A stretch of DNA of 64,000 bases from Kribbella sandramycini (GCF_013131805.1 NZ_JABJRC010000011.1:141153-205152), one strand, 5' to 3'; counted from the first letter of the stretch, positions 1 through 10,084 are shown. Program-made: numbers and translations. Notes: generated by a model from the sequence alone, not told the origin.

Positions 1-35
1 GGGCCGCGGCGCGGCGATCCGCCGGAGCGGGGGCG

Positions 36-1058
36 TTAGCTCCCGGCGGCGCGGTGGTAGCGATCGCCCACCGCACGCACGGCCTCGGCCAGCTCGGGGG
101 CGTCCAGCACCTCGAAGTCTGCGTCCATCAACCCGAGCCACAGCGCAAGCTGATGCGGATTGTCCGACCCGAGCTCGACGATGCACGTGTTCTCGTCGAC
201 CACCTCAGGCTCGATCGGCATCGGCATCCGGTTCTGCACATACAGACTCGACGCCAGCACCCGGACCCGAGCCCGATAACGCCACGACGCCTCCCCCACC
301 GACCGGCGAACCAGATCACCCGCCGCCGACTCACTCAACTCCCGCAGCGCGAACCGCGCCCCGTTCGGCGTCTTGATCCGCATCCGGTCGACCCGGAAGA
401 CCTCCCACACCTCGTTGTCCCAAGCAACCAAATACCACTGCCGCCCCCACGACACCAGCCGATGCGGCTCCACCGTCCGCGGCGGCACGAAGTCCGCCGT
501 ACCGTCTTCGACGCCCCCGCCGTCGCGCGGCGTACTCCCGTCCTGCGAAGTCCCCCACACCCCAGCCGCCGCCTCCGCGGCGTACTCGAACCGCAACCGC
601 TCCCGATCCCGGATCGCCCCCGCCACCGCCACCAGCGCCTCGGCGTCCACCTGCGGCCCGCCCCCGCCCACCGACACCATCGCCGACGAAACCGCCCGCA
701 CCCGCTGCCGCAACCGCCCCGGCAACACCTGCTCCAACTTCACCAACGCCCGAACCGAAGTCTCCTCGATCCCCGCCACCCCACCCCCCGCCCCCGTCCG
801 CAACCCCACCGCAACCGCCACCGCCTCCTCGTCATCCAGCAACAACGGCGGCAACTCCCCACCAGCCCCCAACCGATACCCCCCACCCACCCCCGGCCGA
901 GCCTCCACCGGATACCCCAAAACCCGCAACCGCTCCACATCAGTCCGCAAAGTCCGCGTACTAACCCCCAACCGCCCCGCCAACTCCCCCCCACCCCACT
1001 CCCGCCGCCCCTGCAACAACCCCAACAACCGCAACAACCGCCCCGACGTCTCCAACAT
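36..1058 (-). CDS. WYL-domain transcriptional regulator (HTH_11/YafY type)
   Basis: A 340-residue DNA-binding regulator. The first 55 residues form a winged helix of the HTH_11 type (recognition segment GVSTRTLRTDVERLR). The middle carries the WYL ligand-binding domain with the sequence WYLVAWDN, followed by a C-terminal WCX-like extension. WYL proteins sense small ligands or nucleic acids and often act as repressors beside phage-defence genes. I chose the ATG at 1058, where the family homology begins (METSGRLL-like), instead of an upstream alternative start at 1100. The gene lies 91 bp downstream of the GHKL ATPase gene on the same strand, so it could be the last gene of the defence block or an unrelated neighbour. 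Its coding strand is extremely G-rich with many G-ending codons, unlike the ATPase gene beside it. The family call is secure; the link to defence is inference. Confidence 0.85.
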   Translation of the reverse strand: MLETSGRLLRLLGLLQGRREWGGGELAGRLGVSTRTLRTDVERLRVLGYPVEARPGVGGGYRLGAGGELPPLLLDDEEAVAVAVGLRTGAGGGVAGIEETSVRALVKLEQVLPGRLRQRVRAVSSAMVSVGGGGPQVDAEALVAVAGAIRDRERLRFEYAAEAAAGVWGTSQDGSTPRDGGGVEDGTADFVPPRTVEPHRLVSWGRQWYLVAWDNEVWEVFRVDRMRIKTPNGARFALRELSESAAGDLVRRSVGEASWRYRARVRVLASSLYVQNRMPMPIEPEVVDENTCIVELGSDNPHQLALWLGLMDADFEVLDAPELAEAVRAVGDRYHRAAGS

Positions 1059-1149
1059 CCCCCCATCCAATCGCGGCAACCCCCCTTCCGCAATCAACAC
1101 TGCGCGGGCGTGCCGCCTCGACCCGTACCGTGCAGAAAGATGCAGCAGG

Positions 1150-2832
1150 TCAGTTGGACGGAGCGTCGTCCCCGACTACGGGGAGAGCACGCTCGAAGTG
1201 GCGATAGAGGTGCGAGACGATGCTGAGCGCGTCGAGGCAGTCCTGGTACGTCATCGCCTCTGTCTCGATCAAGCGCATCTCCTCCTCGTGCGCGAGGGGG
1301 TTGCGAAATGCAGCGACGACACCGTCGGACAGTCGCCATTGCCCGTTGCGGAGGGCAGTCAGCGTGTTCCCGTCGAAGCCGGCGGCAGCAAAGGATCCGG
1401 CGACGTCGATCTGAGGGGGATTGCTGTCGAACTTGAACGCCTTGTTGACGATCGCCGTTGCGTTCTCCCCGTCGCTCCCGATCACCTTCCGGATGTCGTT
1501 GACGAAGCGCTTCAGCGCCTCGGACATCGCCGCGTGGAAATGCCCCGACTCGTAGTACCGCTCGGACACCTCCTTGATCGCGGGATGCAGATGTCTCCAG
1601 TGCAGGTCGGCGTAGTCGGGAGCGATCTCGCGCAGGCTGGTCAAGAGTGAGTCGCGGTCTCGGTCGTCGAGTGCCGAGTCCGCCGACGTCAGGACGGCGG
1701 CGGCGCGCCCCACGGCGTCGCGTTCCTCGGTCCTGATCGATCCGACCCATTTGTCCAGATCGACGTCGTGCCGCGCCTCGATCCGCTCCTTCGAGGCCTT
1801 CTTGCGAGCAGCTCTGCGCTCGAGCGACGCCCAACGGAGCAACTGCTGGATGTACTGGTTGAGCTCGACCGTCAGATCGCCGTCCCAGCTGATCGACCGA
1901 CGATCCGTCGAGATCACATCGGCCGTGTCGTCATCGATGTAGTCAACATCGAGGTAGCCCGTCAGGTAGGAGAAGGCGTAGCTCGACTCGGAGACGCCGT
2001 AGAACTCCGGCTCGTTCGCCAACCGTCCGTGCGCGTAGAGCGCGATACCACGCTGCTCGGCCGGAACCGGCTTTGCCGCCGCGACGATCCGACCTCGGAT
2101 CCTGTTGTTCGGAATCTTCGCTTTCAGGTCGCCGGAGAGATCCTCGGGCACGCGCCACTCGATGTCCCGCTCCAGCGAGTCGAGCCGAGCGTCGCGGTCG
2201 ACCGGTCTGCTGGTTCCGCCCGCATCGATCACCTCGATCGTGAAGTCGTCGTCCAGGTAGCCGAACAGCCTGCCCAAGCTCTGCGCCAACTCACGGGCAT
2301 TCACAGGCGTCCGCCGGTGCAATCGTGTCAACTCGACCGAGGTGCCGTGCGACTCGGGCGCGGATCGATGCGCGGACAACGCCGGGTGGTACTCGGTGCC
2401 GGTCGCGTTCTTGATCTCGGACCAACTGAGCGCGACCCGCAGCTCCTCGGTCGTTCCTTGCCGCTTCGTCGTCAAGAGGATTGTTTCTCCGATACCGAAC
2501 AGGGCAAGCTTTCCCAATCCCTTCTTCCCGGCCACCGCACGCCGGCCGGATTCGGATCGATCGTCACCGCCCGCCCGCCGATTGCGACCGATCCGGAGAT
2601 ACTTCTCCTGGAGGTCACCGAGACCCATGCCGTGTCCGTTGTCCTCGACGACGACCGCCCGTTCGCCGTTGGCGTCGCGGAGGATCACTTTGACCTTGGT
2701 CGCATCGGCATCGTAGGCATTGGCGATCAGCTCCGCCAAAGCGTTCGGCAGATGGGAGTACATCTTGTACCCCAAATGCTCGATCGTCAGCGGGTCGAAC
2801 TGCAGCGTCAGTGGAAAACTCACCGATGTCAT
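1150..2832 (-). CDS. GHKL (MutL/MORC-like) ATP-binding protein
   Basis: A 560-residue protein with an N-terminal GHKL ATPase fold. The N-box is ELIANAYDADA (about residues 34-44), the DxGxG motif is EDNGHGMG (about 63-70), and a lysine-glycine-rich lid GKKGLGKLALFGIG follows (about 102-115). This is the layout of paraMORC/MutL-type ATPases, which in prokaryotes are found in restriction and anti-phage operons. The C-terminal half (about 330-560) is mostly helical with no family I recognise. It is the last member of the compact minus-strand block and is 103 bp from the DUF6339-like gene. The ATG at 2832 is used; a GTG three codons downstream has a better-spaced GAGG and is a fair alternative. 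The ATPase call is firm, and the role in phage defence follows from context. Confidence 0.8.
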   Translation of the reverse strand: MTSVSFPLTLQFDPLTIEHLGYKMYSHLPNALAELIANAYDADATKVKVILRDANGERAVVVEDNGHGMGLGDLQEKYLRIGRNRRAGGDDRSESGRRAVAGKKGLGKLALFGIGETILLTTKRQGTTEELRVALSWSEIKNATGTEYHPALSAHRSAPESHGTSVELTRLHRRTPVNARELAQSLGRLFGYLDDDFTIEVIDAGGTSRPVDRDARLDSLERDIEWRVPEDLSGDLKAKIPNNRIRGRIVAAAKPVPAEQRGIALYAHGRLANEPEFYGVSESSYAFSYLTGYLDVDYIDDDTADVISTDRRSISWDGDLTVELNQYIQQLLRWASLERRAARKKASKERIEARHDVDLDKWVGSIRTEERDAVGRAAAVLTSADSALDDRDRDSLLTSLREIAPDYADLHWRHLHPAIKEVSERYYESGHFHAAMSEALKRFVNDIRKVIGSDGENATAIVNKAFKFDSNPPQIDVAGSFAAAGFDGNTLTALRNGQWRLSDGVVAAFRNPLAHEEEMRLIETEAMTYQDCLDALSIVSHLYRHFERALPVVGDDAPSN

Positions 2833-2935
2833 CCTCGAAGTTCGGCCGATGTTGCCGACGCCGATCAGGTGATCACGACGCCGTCGGGCAATCCAAAACT
2901 ATCGAAACGCGATCCGCACGGAGCGGCCGGGCGTG

Positions 2936-3715
2936 TCAGCCGATTCGACCGGACGCCGGACGGTCGGCCCGCACGGCGTCGACGGTTTCGAGTACGACCA
3001 CGCGCAGTTCGGCATCCAGGGTTTCGGCGTCCAGAGCGTCGAAAACCACGAACGGACTCAGTCGCAACAGCCGTTGGAGAAAACCGCGCAGTACTTCGCG
3101 TTCGTCGAGATCTCCCAGGTCGAGATCGGCCCAGGTTCGAAGAATCGCCTTGACCAGATGTGGGCTCGCGCCCAGCGCCTTACGCCGAGCATAGATCTGG
3201 TCGAAGGCTGCTTCGCCGAGAATGCCCAGCGCCCCGTACGGGTTCACCTCACCGCCGGAATACACGAGGTGTGCTCGCCACCAGAGTCTGCCGAAGACGT
3301 GTCGGGTGATGTCGGTGGCCAGGACACGATCTCCAGGCGGTCGGGGATATCGCCAGTAGGCGACGTCGGGCAGCAGTACCAGCGCGAGAAACGCCCAAAC
3401 ATCCCCTGCTGCTGCCTCCGCCGGCACCATGTGCATCCCCGAGTGCAATGTCTCCGCGACACGCAGGTCGAAATCACGGCGTGCGTCGCGCGAGGACTCA
3501 GCCGGGAACCCGTACCCGGTGGCCAGGTCGACCACCGCCAGTCGTAGCGCGGCCAGGTCGTCGATCCCGGCACGATCACCACCGACGGCGGCAAAGATGC
3601 TCGAATCGTGCGTCATGCCTGCTCGACGCCCCAACTCGGCGATCTCGAGAGTGCGGTAGAGCTCGTGCATCGTCCTGGCCTGCTCTGCCAGCAGCCGAGG
3701 ATAAAGAACACCCAT
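2936..3715 (-). CDS. DUF6339-like protein of the defence block
   Basis: A 259-residue protein with no catalytic motif I can name. It is mainly helical, with a tryptophan-rich centre (DVWAFLALVLLPDVAYWR and GRLWWRAHLVYSG). From memory this matches the DUF6339 family, which travels with Z1 and GHKL ATPase genes; that match has not been tested here. The start is the ATG at 3715, which overlaps the stop of the upstream gene in a TGATG junction, so the two are translationally coupled. Probably a structural or targeting subunit of the complex, by association only. Confidence 0.55.
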   Translation of the reverse strand: MGVLYPRLLAEQARTMHELYRTLEIAELGRRAGMTHDSSIFAAVGGDRAGIDDLAALRLAVVDLATGYGFPAESSRDARRDFDLRVAETLHSGMHMVPAEAAAGDVWAFLALVLLPDVAYWRYPRPPGDRVLATDITRHVFGRLWWRAHLVYSGGEVNPYGALGILGEAAFDQIYARRKALGASPHLVKAILRTWADLDLGDLDEREVLRGFLQRLLRLSPFVVFDALDAETLDAELRVVVLETVDAVRADRPASGRIG

Positions 3716-4611
3716 CAATCGTCTCCGAACACCTTGACCGCGGCCTGGATCTCCGACGCGAAATGCGCCGGCGCGTTCTCCATCCGGAGCCTCAGATCAC
3801 CGATCGAGATACCGGGGAACAGCTGGTCCACGAGCGCCGTGAGCGTGGCGCCCAGCGTCTCGTCCTCGTAGTCCGCGGTCTCCGAGAACTCTTCGGAACG
3901 CAGCGCATGCTCGACCATCGTTCGCGCCACGTCCATGTAGATCGTGGACAGAACGGCTTTGTCCACGGCCCGCGGCTTTGCCGCGTTCTTGAAGGCGGAC
4001 ATCGCCGCCTGGTTGCGCTCGTTGATCAGTAACAGCATCGCACCCATCGTCGCTGCGGAAAGGTTCGGCGAGATCTGCAGGTGCCAACCGGCGTCGTTCG
4101 GAAACGAGGTTCTGCCGAAGTCGACGATCGCCAGTGGAAACTGCGGCGCATCACCCTGCAGGCGAAGCTCGCAACGCTCACGCCACAGGACCGAACCCGC
4201 GCGCCGCGGCGAGATCGGGGCTGCGGCAGGCATTCTGTCGTCCAGCACAGCCACGGTTTCGAGTATCAGCAGACCCCCCAGATCAGCACCGGCGATTCGA
4301 ACGTCCAGGTGCACAGACTCGGTGTCGGCTGCCTTGATCGGAATCCGACAGGGCGATGACCGCAGACCGGAACCGGTCGCGGTCCAGACGACCGCGAGCG
4401 CGATCGGCGCGTCCGGAGGCAGGCCCGCTCCTGTTCGCAATGCTCCGACGTCCACCTGCACAGTTCGGCGGAGACGGATATCCGTTCGATAGTCCCAGTC
4501 AGGCAAATGGCTGGGCAGCGGTATCTGCTCCTCGTCCACCACGAGCATCCAGTGATCTGCTCGAACGACATCGTTGGGTGGCTGCCGATACGGCAGCGAT
4601 TGTCTCCTCAT
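3715..4611 (-). CDS. Unknown protein of the defence block
   Basis: A 298-residue protein I do not recognise. The N-terminal 150 residues look beta-rich and hydrophobic, and the C-terminal part is helical (from about LSAATMGAMLLLINERNQAA onward) and acidic near the end. There is no signal peptide, membrane segment or nuclease motif. Its start overlaps the stop of the second GHKL ATPase gene by four bases (ATGA), and its stop overlaps the DUF6339-like start. This tight coupling implies a subunit made in fixed ratio with both neighbours. It could be the variable DUF component seen in MZA-like systems, but this is inference. Confidence 0.6.
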   Translation of the reverse strand: MRRQSLPYRQPPNDVVRADHWMLVVDEEQIPLPSHLPDWDYRTDIRLRRTVQVDVGALRTGAGLPPDAPIALAVVWTATGSGLRSSPCRIPIKAADTESVHLDVRIAGADLGGLLILETVAVLDDRMPAAAPISPRRAGSVLWRERCELRLQGDAPQFPLAIVDFGRTSFPNDAGWHLQISPNLSAATMGAMLLLINERNQAAMSAFKNAAKPRAVDKAVLSTIYMDVARTMVEHALRSEEFSETADYEDETLGATLTALVDQLFPGISIGDLRLRMENAPAHFASEIQAAVKVFGDD

Positions 4612-6485
4612 GACTGGCCCGGCGCCGACCGAACGGTCACATCGAGCTCCGTCACCGTGTCGGCAGCAGGACGCACGATCACGCGCCAGGTCGTGCCATC
4701 GCCGCCGGTGATTCGCAGGACCCGGTCCTCCACAACTCGCCCCTGGTCACCTTCCCACGCGACGAACGTGGGTACAGCGGCACCGATCGGCGGCTCGGTC
4801 TCCCGCGTACCCGGCCCGGTCAAGACACCGGCATCGACGTGCACCTCGTGATCCCCGACGTCCGGCAGCCGGAAGTCCTGGACGACCACCGTCGCTCCAT
4901 CTCGGCTGTCGAGGTAGGGGTCACCAACGTACTCGATCCGCCCCCGGTTGAGCCGGCTCCCATCGCGACCTCCCCGATCGATCGAACCGCCGACACCACC
5001 GCCCGCCCCTGGTGCTCGACCTCCCGACGCAGCGCCTGGACGGGGCTTGAAGTCAGAGGCGCCGCCAAGGCCGTCCGCGCCGGCGACGAGCGAAGCGAAA
5101 CGTCCACTCGCCGCTCCGAGTGAGATCGTGGATCCACCTCCACGAGCAGTCCCGCCCAGCTCGAGCAACCCCTCGAGAGCCTCTGTAATGCGTCTGAAGG
5201 TGGTGCGAACAAAGGTGCTTTCCGGGAGCTGCAGCGAGTGGGGGTTCCAACTGTCGTGGGTCGGTGGTTCAGCACGTGCGTAGATCTCGTCCATCCCGGT
5301 GTCCGCCCGGAAGACGCCTGCATACGACTGGAGCTCACTCGGTGGCTTCGGCCCCCTGAAATAGCTGACGACCAGCTCTGCCGGTCGCATCAGGCAGACG
5401 TGGTGAACAAGATCCTCGATCCCGGCTGTCAGCGACGCCATACTCGCGGGGACGGGCAGTCCGACTCGCTTCGCCAAGCCCAGCCGACCGAGATACTTTC
5501 GCGGGCTTCGACACTCCAGGCGTTTGCCTTCGCCTGCGGCGAGCTCCCGATAGGCGGCGACGAAGAGATCGAGCGGCCGTGTGGTCTCCGGGTCGGGCAC
5601 AGGTACCTCGCGGCCGTCGCAGCGAACCGCGAACTGCATGCCCTGTGGACGCTCTTCGGTCGCGATCGTCTTCGGCCAGAGCTGCCAGGCAATGGACTCG
5701 GCGACGTACTCCGCAGCCTGCGTCGGCTCCATGTCGTCGAGCATCGGGTCGATGACGACGACCGTGGTGCCGGTCTCGTCAGCCTCGAACGGTTGTAGTC
5801 CCAGACGTTGAGCAGCCTGATCGGCCGCATCGCCGATCAACGGTTCGACGATCCCGTCGATCGCTTCGCCCCACCAGTGGCGCCCTGTGTACCGCCGCTC
5901 CTCGGCATCCTCCTGCCCGACGTAGCTCTTCCACAGCGCACAGCCGATCAGGCGCGTCTGCAGCCCTTCGTCGGTCGCGCACCTGGTGTGGAGCAGAACT
6001 GCTCCCGCCTTCGAGACGAGGTAGAAGATCCCCTTGCCGAAGCCGTAGGTCCCACCGCCCAGCTCGGTGTCACGCGGCTCGCCGATGTTCCGGACGAACG
6101 AAACGAAGTCGTGGTTGGCGCCCTGGGCAACGTCGGCCCGAGTGGGCCCGCCGAGGCCGGTGGTTCCTCGGTCCGAAACGCTGAGAAGTCGGATGTCGGA
6201 GCGGCGGAGCGCGCCGCGTAGCGGTAGCTGGTGATCGAGCGGTGCGTTCTGCAGCAGGAGTTCACGCCAGGCGCCGAGGTGAGCCGCGCTCACCGACCCG
6301 AATTCGATCCGGAAGGCGACAGGTCTCCGCCGCCCGCGGACCCGCGCGTCCCACGAGTTCTGCGCAGCCTCACGAACGAGGATCGTCAGGAGGTCGAGCT
6401 CCGGGCGACCGAGTTGGTTCCGGATCCCCTCGGCCGCGCTGGCGCCGTCCGGTGGAAAGGTCTGGGACAGCCATCCAGGCGTCAT
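4608..6485 (-). CDS. Second GHKL-like ATPase (paraMORC type)
   Basis: A 625-residue protein with a second, divergent GHKL ATPase domain. The N-box is LVREAAQNSWDAR (about residues 36-48), the DxGxxG motif is SVSDRGTTGLGG, and the lid is GGGTYGFGKGIFYL (about 147-160). The C-terminal third contains a long glycine-rich linker (about residues 475-510) before a final beta-rich domain, an unusual low-complexity hinge. It overlaps the PD-(D/E)XK gene by four bases upstream and the unknown gene by four bases downstream. Two different GHKL ATPases in one operon suggest heterodimerisation, as in MutL-type clamps; that is inference. Confidence 0.75.
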   Translation of the reverse strand: MTPGWLSQTFPPDGASAAEGIRNQLGRPELDLLTILVREAAQNSWDARVRGRRRPVAFRIEFGSVSAAHLGAWRELLLQNAPLDHQLPLRGALRRSDIRLLSVSDRGTTGLGGPTRADVAQGANHDFVSFVRNIGEPRDTELGGGTYGFGKGIFYLVSKAGAVLLHTRCATDEGLQTRLIGCALWKSYVGQEDAEERRYTGRHWWGEAIDGIVEPLIGDAADQAAQRLGLQPFEADETGTTVVVIDPMLDDMEPTQAAEYVAESIAWQLWPKTIATEERPQGMQFAVRCDGREVPVPDPETTRPLDLFVAAYRELAAGEGKRLECRSPRKYLGRLGLAKRVGLPVPASMASLTAGIEDLVHHVCLMRPAELVVSYFRGPKPPSELQSYAGVFRADTGMDEIYARAEPPTHDSWNPHSLQLPESTFVRTTFRRITEALEGLLELGGTARGGGSTISLGAASGRFASLVAGADGLGGASDFKPRPGAASGGRAPGAGGGVGGSIDRGGRDGSRLNRGRIEYVGDPYLDSRDGATVVVQDFRLPDVGDHEVHVDAGVLTGPGTRETEPPIGAAVPTFVAWEGDQGRVVEDRVLRITGGDGTTWRVIVRPAADTVTELDVTVRSAPGQS

Positions 6486-7492
6486 TCCGGATTCCCCTGC
6501 AGCATGGCGACGAGATGTTCCGCTGCCTGAACGTCAGGGAGGGGGACCGGAGGTTCGCTCGACAGATCGACCGTGTACTGGACGTCCGTGACGTTGATCG
6601 GGACGCCGGCCGCACGCAGATCGCCGGCAATCAAGCGCGGAAAGCCCGAGTCGACAGCATACGCCCGCCGTTCCGCCACGGTGAACCGCGGCTGGTCGTA
6701 GTGTCGACGATCGGCCACTTGATAGCCGGCGGCGGACAATCGCGTGCGCATGTCACCTTCGTCGTCACAACCGCGCAACACCTCGTCGACCAGGCTGTTC
6801 AAGCTCCGACCCGCCTCGCTTGCCGCCTCGAGGCGAACCCAATGGAGGTGCAGGCCGTCGGGCGATCCCTCGAGCTGATCCAGCCCGTGCACTCTGATAC
6901 GACGCCCGTCGGACACCGTTGTCGCCTTGACCTCCACAGCACGCCCGCCGCCGGAGAAGTCATGATGGTGGCGCTGCGGACCCGTCCATGTCCGGTGAGC
7001 ACTCGGGTCGATCTCGAGGAGCCGCTGCAGGACTGTGAGCTCGGCAAAGAGCCCGGCCTGTTGTTCCGGTCCCAGCAAGCGGCTCGACGTCTGGAAAAGC
7101 GCACGCCATCGTTCCAACCGCCCGTAGAGAACCTTGAGCGGATCGCGCGGTTCTTTCTCGACGCTCCGGAGGACATCGGCGCAGAGGCCTGTGAACACGT
7201 CGTCGAGGTCTTTGCGCAGACAGGCCAGATCGGCGAACGTCCGTCGATCGTCGTCATCCACCAATGATCGCTTTCGGAGAACGAGAGCCGGCCCGTTCAA
7301 GCCGCCTCGGACGACCCGCTCCGCGGAGACCGGCACCAGGAGATGTCGGCAGCCTGCGTCGTCCAACGCAACCATCAGCGGGCCGGCGGCCGACATCACG
7401 GGGGTGTCCGCGACGCGCAACCGGTCCGACGCGGACGCCGCGCCACCGCTCAAGGCGGTCCAGAGTTCTTGCACAACCAGACGTAGTGGCAT
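6482..7492 (-). CDS. PD-(D/E)XK superfamily nuclease-like protein
   Basis: A 336-residue protein carrying a PD-(D/E)XK-like core. The segment HHHDFSGGGRAVEVKATT (about residues 176-193) supplies the Asp and the E-x-K pair expected of this nuclease fold. It is 3 bp after the Z1 stop codon and overlaps the next ATPase gene (ATGA). In Z1/MORC-type operons a protein of this kind accompanies the ATPases and is the probable DNA-cleaving subunit. The N-terminal 150 residues are not recognisable. The nuclease motif is visible, but activity is assumed from the family. Confidence 0.72.
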   Translation of the reverse strand: MPLRLVVQELWTALSGGAASASDRLRVADTPVMSAAGPLMVALDDAGCRHLLVPVSAERVVRGGLNGPALVLRKRSLVDDDDRRTFADLACLRKDLDDVFTGLCADVLRSVEKEPRDPLKVLYGRLERWRALFQTSSRLLGPEQQAGLFAELTVLQRLLEIDPSAHRTWTGPQRHHHDFSGGGRAVEVKATTVSDGRRIRVHGLDQLEGSPDGLHLHWVRLEAASEAGRSLNSLVDEVLRGCDDEGDMRTRLSAAGYQVADRRHYDQPRFTVAERRAYAVDSGFPRLIAGDLRAAGVPINVTDVQYTVDLSSEPPVPLPDVQAAEHLVAMLQGNPE

Positions 7493-7495
7493 GAA

Positions 7496-10084
7496 TCAGT
7501 CCACCGGCGCACCGAGCTCGGTGAAGTCTTCGACCTCGATGTCGATCTTGGACAGGTCCGCCGAGATGTAGTCCCATTCGACGGTGCTGTCGACTCCTGG
7601 TTGCGGGAACACCAGGCCGACACCGATCACGTCGGCAGCGGCGTTCAGCGGCACACGCGTCGTACGACCATGGGACGGTAGCGAAACGCGATCGATGGGG
7701 TAGAGCACCAACAGACCGGTGGTGGGCAGTTGGTCGAGACGTTCGTGCTTGATCTGCTTCTCGTTGAGCTTGCTCGTTTCACCGCTGAGGTCGATCGCTG
7801 CGTCTCGTCGGCTCATCAGCGTCTTGATGTCGGCCGTCACCACGCCTTCGCCGATCGGCGAGCTGCCTTCCTCCCCCGGGGTTCCCAGTTGAGCACGAAC
7901 GACCCGGCCCGTCGTGATTCCCGGCGCAAACGTGTACGACCCCGGAGCCGAGTCGACCGGGTTGCCGACGATCGCAACGTTCCACTTCCGCAGCGCCCCT
8001 GCCTTCCGACGCTTCTCGATGTATCGCGTGAGGAGGTTGGAGTCGCACTCCTGCGAACGCTCGTGGAACCGATAGAGATCGAGGAACTTCAGGACGTCCT
8101 CGCTGTCGACATCCCTGATGACATAGCGGCCTTCCTCGGCCGGAGGATCGATCCGGCCCCCGGCAAGAGCCCGCTCGACCAGCTTGTTCGCCTCTCGCTG
8201 GTTCGACTCCAACCATTCCTTGTCGAGATGGAAGTAGCGGGTCTGAACGCGCTGACCGCCGTACGCCGACGCTGCGGGCACCGCATCCTTCATCTTGGCC
8301 GCGGCCGTCACCCGCAGCGCCGGGTGCGTACGGAGCCGGACGGCGAACGTCTGCGGGTTCTTGTCCTCGGTCATGTAGACCTCGATGTCCCGACGCATCT
8401 CGGCCTCGACCGTCGACAGATGACGGAACCAGTCCTGCAGCTCTTCGGTCATCCAGATCCGCGGCAGATCGGCGTAGCCGTCGCGGTACCCGAACCACCG
8501 CCCCATTTGCAGCAGCGTGTCGTACGCCGACACCGCGCGCACGAAGTAGCTGACGGCGAGTCCTTCGAGCGTCAGACCGCGCGAGAGCGTGTTCCCACCG
8601 ACTGCGAGCGCGACCACCGGCCCGTTGTCGTAGTCGAGCCGATCCTCGCTGCTCGAGTTGTCCATGATGATCCGGCAATCTCCGACGACCCCGGCGAGCT
8701 CCGGGAGCAGGGTCTCGAAATCGACGGGCTGCTCCCCGAACGCCTCGGCGGGCACCCGGTTGACTTCCTTCTCCCACAGCACCCGCAGTTCGTCGGGAAC
8801 GGCTCCGACACGGAGCTCCGTCAGCAGCTCGGACCGCAGATTCTCCAGCGGCTCACGGAACCGCTGGTGGACGACGGTGTTGACGCTCGTGTGCACCAGC
8901 ATCGTGCAATGCGGCACTCCGGTGCCCCGGACGCGGCGAGCAGCCGTGCTGAGCCAGAAGTAGTGGACGGCGTCGCGCAACGCATCCGTGATCTCGGGCC
9001 CGAATCCGTCGATGTCCACTCGCTTGAGTGGCCGCACGCGCTCCACGTCGGACTGCGGGACCGTCCTGATCATGTCGTAACCGTCGTCGACGTCTTCAGG
9101 ATCCTCGCCGTCCAACGCGTACCGGCCGAAGACCACCTCGGTGCCGAAGTGGCCGACCGGCTTCGGCAGGTTGACGACGAAGTCCTTCGGGTAGAGGTCG
9201 TCCGCACTCGGGTCGATCAACAGGTTGGCGAACGGCGAGGCCGTGTAGCCGACGTACGCAGCCTTCGGCAACGTCCCGAGGATCTCCAGGATCAAGGGGT
9301 TGATCGACTTCGTCGCTACTGTCGCCTGATCGGCCTCGTCGTCGATGATCAAGGCCGGACAATCGGCGAGGTAGTCCGAAGCGGAGGCCAGCCAGTCCGC
9401 GAACTTCCGTAGCACGGTGGCGTTCTTCTTGATCACACAAAGGACGTGGGTCTTGTTGGTCCGCCCGAAGAACGACGCCGCGTTCGCCGGAGGCACGAAG
9501 TCACGGTCCATGTCCGTCAGCTGGGTCCATAGCGACGGGTTCGGCTCCACCAACTGCTGGACCAAACGTTTCTGCGTCTGCCGCCGGAGGCCGTTGTGAA
9601 TACCTGCCAGGACGATGAACAGCTTGTAGCCACGATCTGCGGCCTTCGCCATGGCAGCGGTGAAGTTGGTCGTCTTGCCGGACTGTACGTACCCCACCAC
9701 CAGGCCTCTGGTGGCGAACAGCTTCTCCCTCGGGTGGCTCAACAGCGAGACGACCCGCTTCGACGCGACGTCCAACGAGTCGATCGCAGGATCGCGGGAC
9801 CACCCCGACTCCTCGAGTTGCCGGACGAGCGCCGGCCAACACTTGTCCTGCGGACGTGACCCCGTGTACCAGGTGGCACGGTTCTCGACAACGACGGTCC
9901 GCGGCTCTTCCATCTCCCGGATCTTGATGACTTCTTGTTCGTGACGCTCGATGATCTCCTGGATCACCCGAGCGTCCAGTTGCAGGACCTCCAACGCCTT
10001 CACGGCGCCGTCGGGCGTCATGGACTCCAAGAGCCCGAGGAAGACCTCGTACTTGGCATCCAGATCATCGTTCATTTCGCGCAT
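7496..10084 (-). CDS. Z1-domain SF2 helicase-like ATPase
   Basis: An 862-residue P-loop protein. Walker A is GYVQSGKT at residues 131-138, and the DEAD-like Walker B is LIIDDEADQA near residue 246. The remaining C-terminal core holds a glycine-rich stretch ALAVGGNTLSRGLTLEGLA and MGRWFGYRDGY (about residues 494-535), which are hallmark segments of Z1-domain proteins. Z1 proteins are superfamily 2 ATPases found with MutL/MORC-like ATPases in anti-phage operons. Length and motif order fit a complete protein. The start at 10084 is an ATG with GAGAGA upstream; a second ATG three codons later is possible. The gene heads the coupled part of the block. The preceding 82 bp to the Vsr gene could hold its own promoter. 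Confidence 0.88.
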   Translation of the reverse strand: MREMNDDLDAKYEVFLGLLESMTPDGAVKALEVLQLDARVIQEIIERHEQEVIKIREMEEPRTVVVENRATWYTGSRPQDKCWPALVRQLEESGWSRDPAIDSLDVASKRVVSLLSHPREKLFATRGLVVGYVQSGKTTNFTAAMAKAADRGYKLFIVLAGIHNGLRRQTQKRLVQQLVEPNPSLWTQLTDMDRDFVPPANAASFFGRTNKTHVLCVIKKNATVLRKFADWLASASDYLADCPALIIDDEADQATVATKSINPLILEILGTLPKAAYVGYTASPFANLLIDPSADDLYPKDFVVNLPKPVGHFGTEVVFGRYALDGEDPEDVDDGYDMIRTVPQSDVERVRPLKRVDIDGFGPEITDALRDAVHYFWLSTAARRVRGTGVPHCTMLVHTSVNTVVHQRFREPLENLRSELLTELRVGAVPDELRVLWEKEVNRVPAEAFGEQPVDFETLLPELAGVVGDCRIIMDNSSSEDRLDYDNGPVVALAVGGNTLSRGLTLEGLAVSYFVRAVSAYDTLLQMGRWFGYRDGYADLPRIWMTEELQDWFRHLSTVEAEMRRDIEVYMTEDKNPQTFAVRLRTHPALRVTAAAKMKDAVPAASAYGGQRVQTRYFHLDKEWLESNQREANKLVERALAGGRIDPPAEEGRYVIRDVDSEDVLKFLDLYRFHERSQECDSNLLTRYIEKRRKAGALRKWNVAIVGNPVDSAPGSYTFAPGITTGRVVRAQLGTPGEEGSSPIGEGVVTADIKTLMSRRDAAIDLSGETSKLNEKQIKHERLDQLPTTGLLVLYPIDRVSLPSHGRTTRVPLNAAADVIGVGLVFPQPGVDSTVEWDYISADLSKIDIEVEDFTELGAPVD

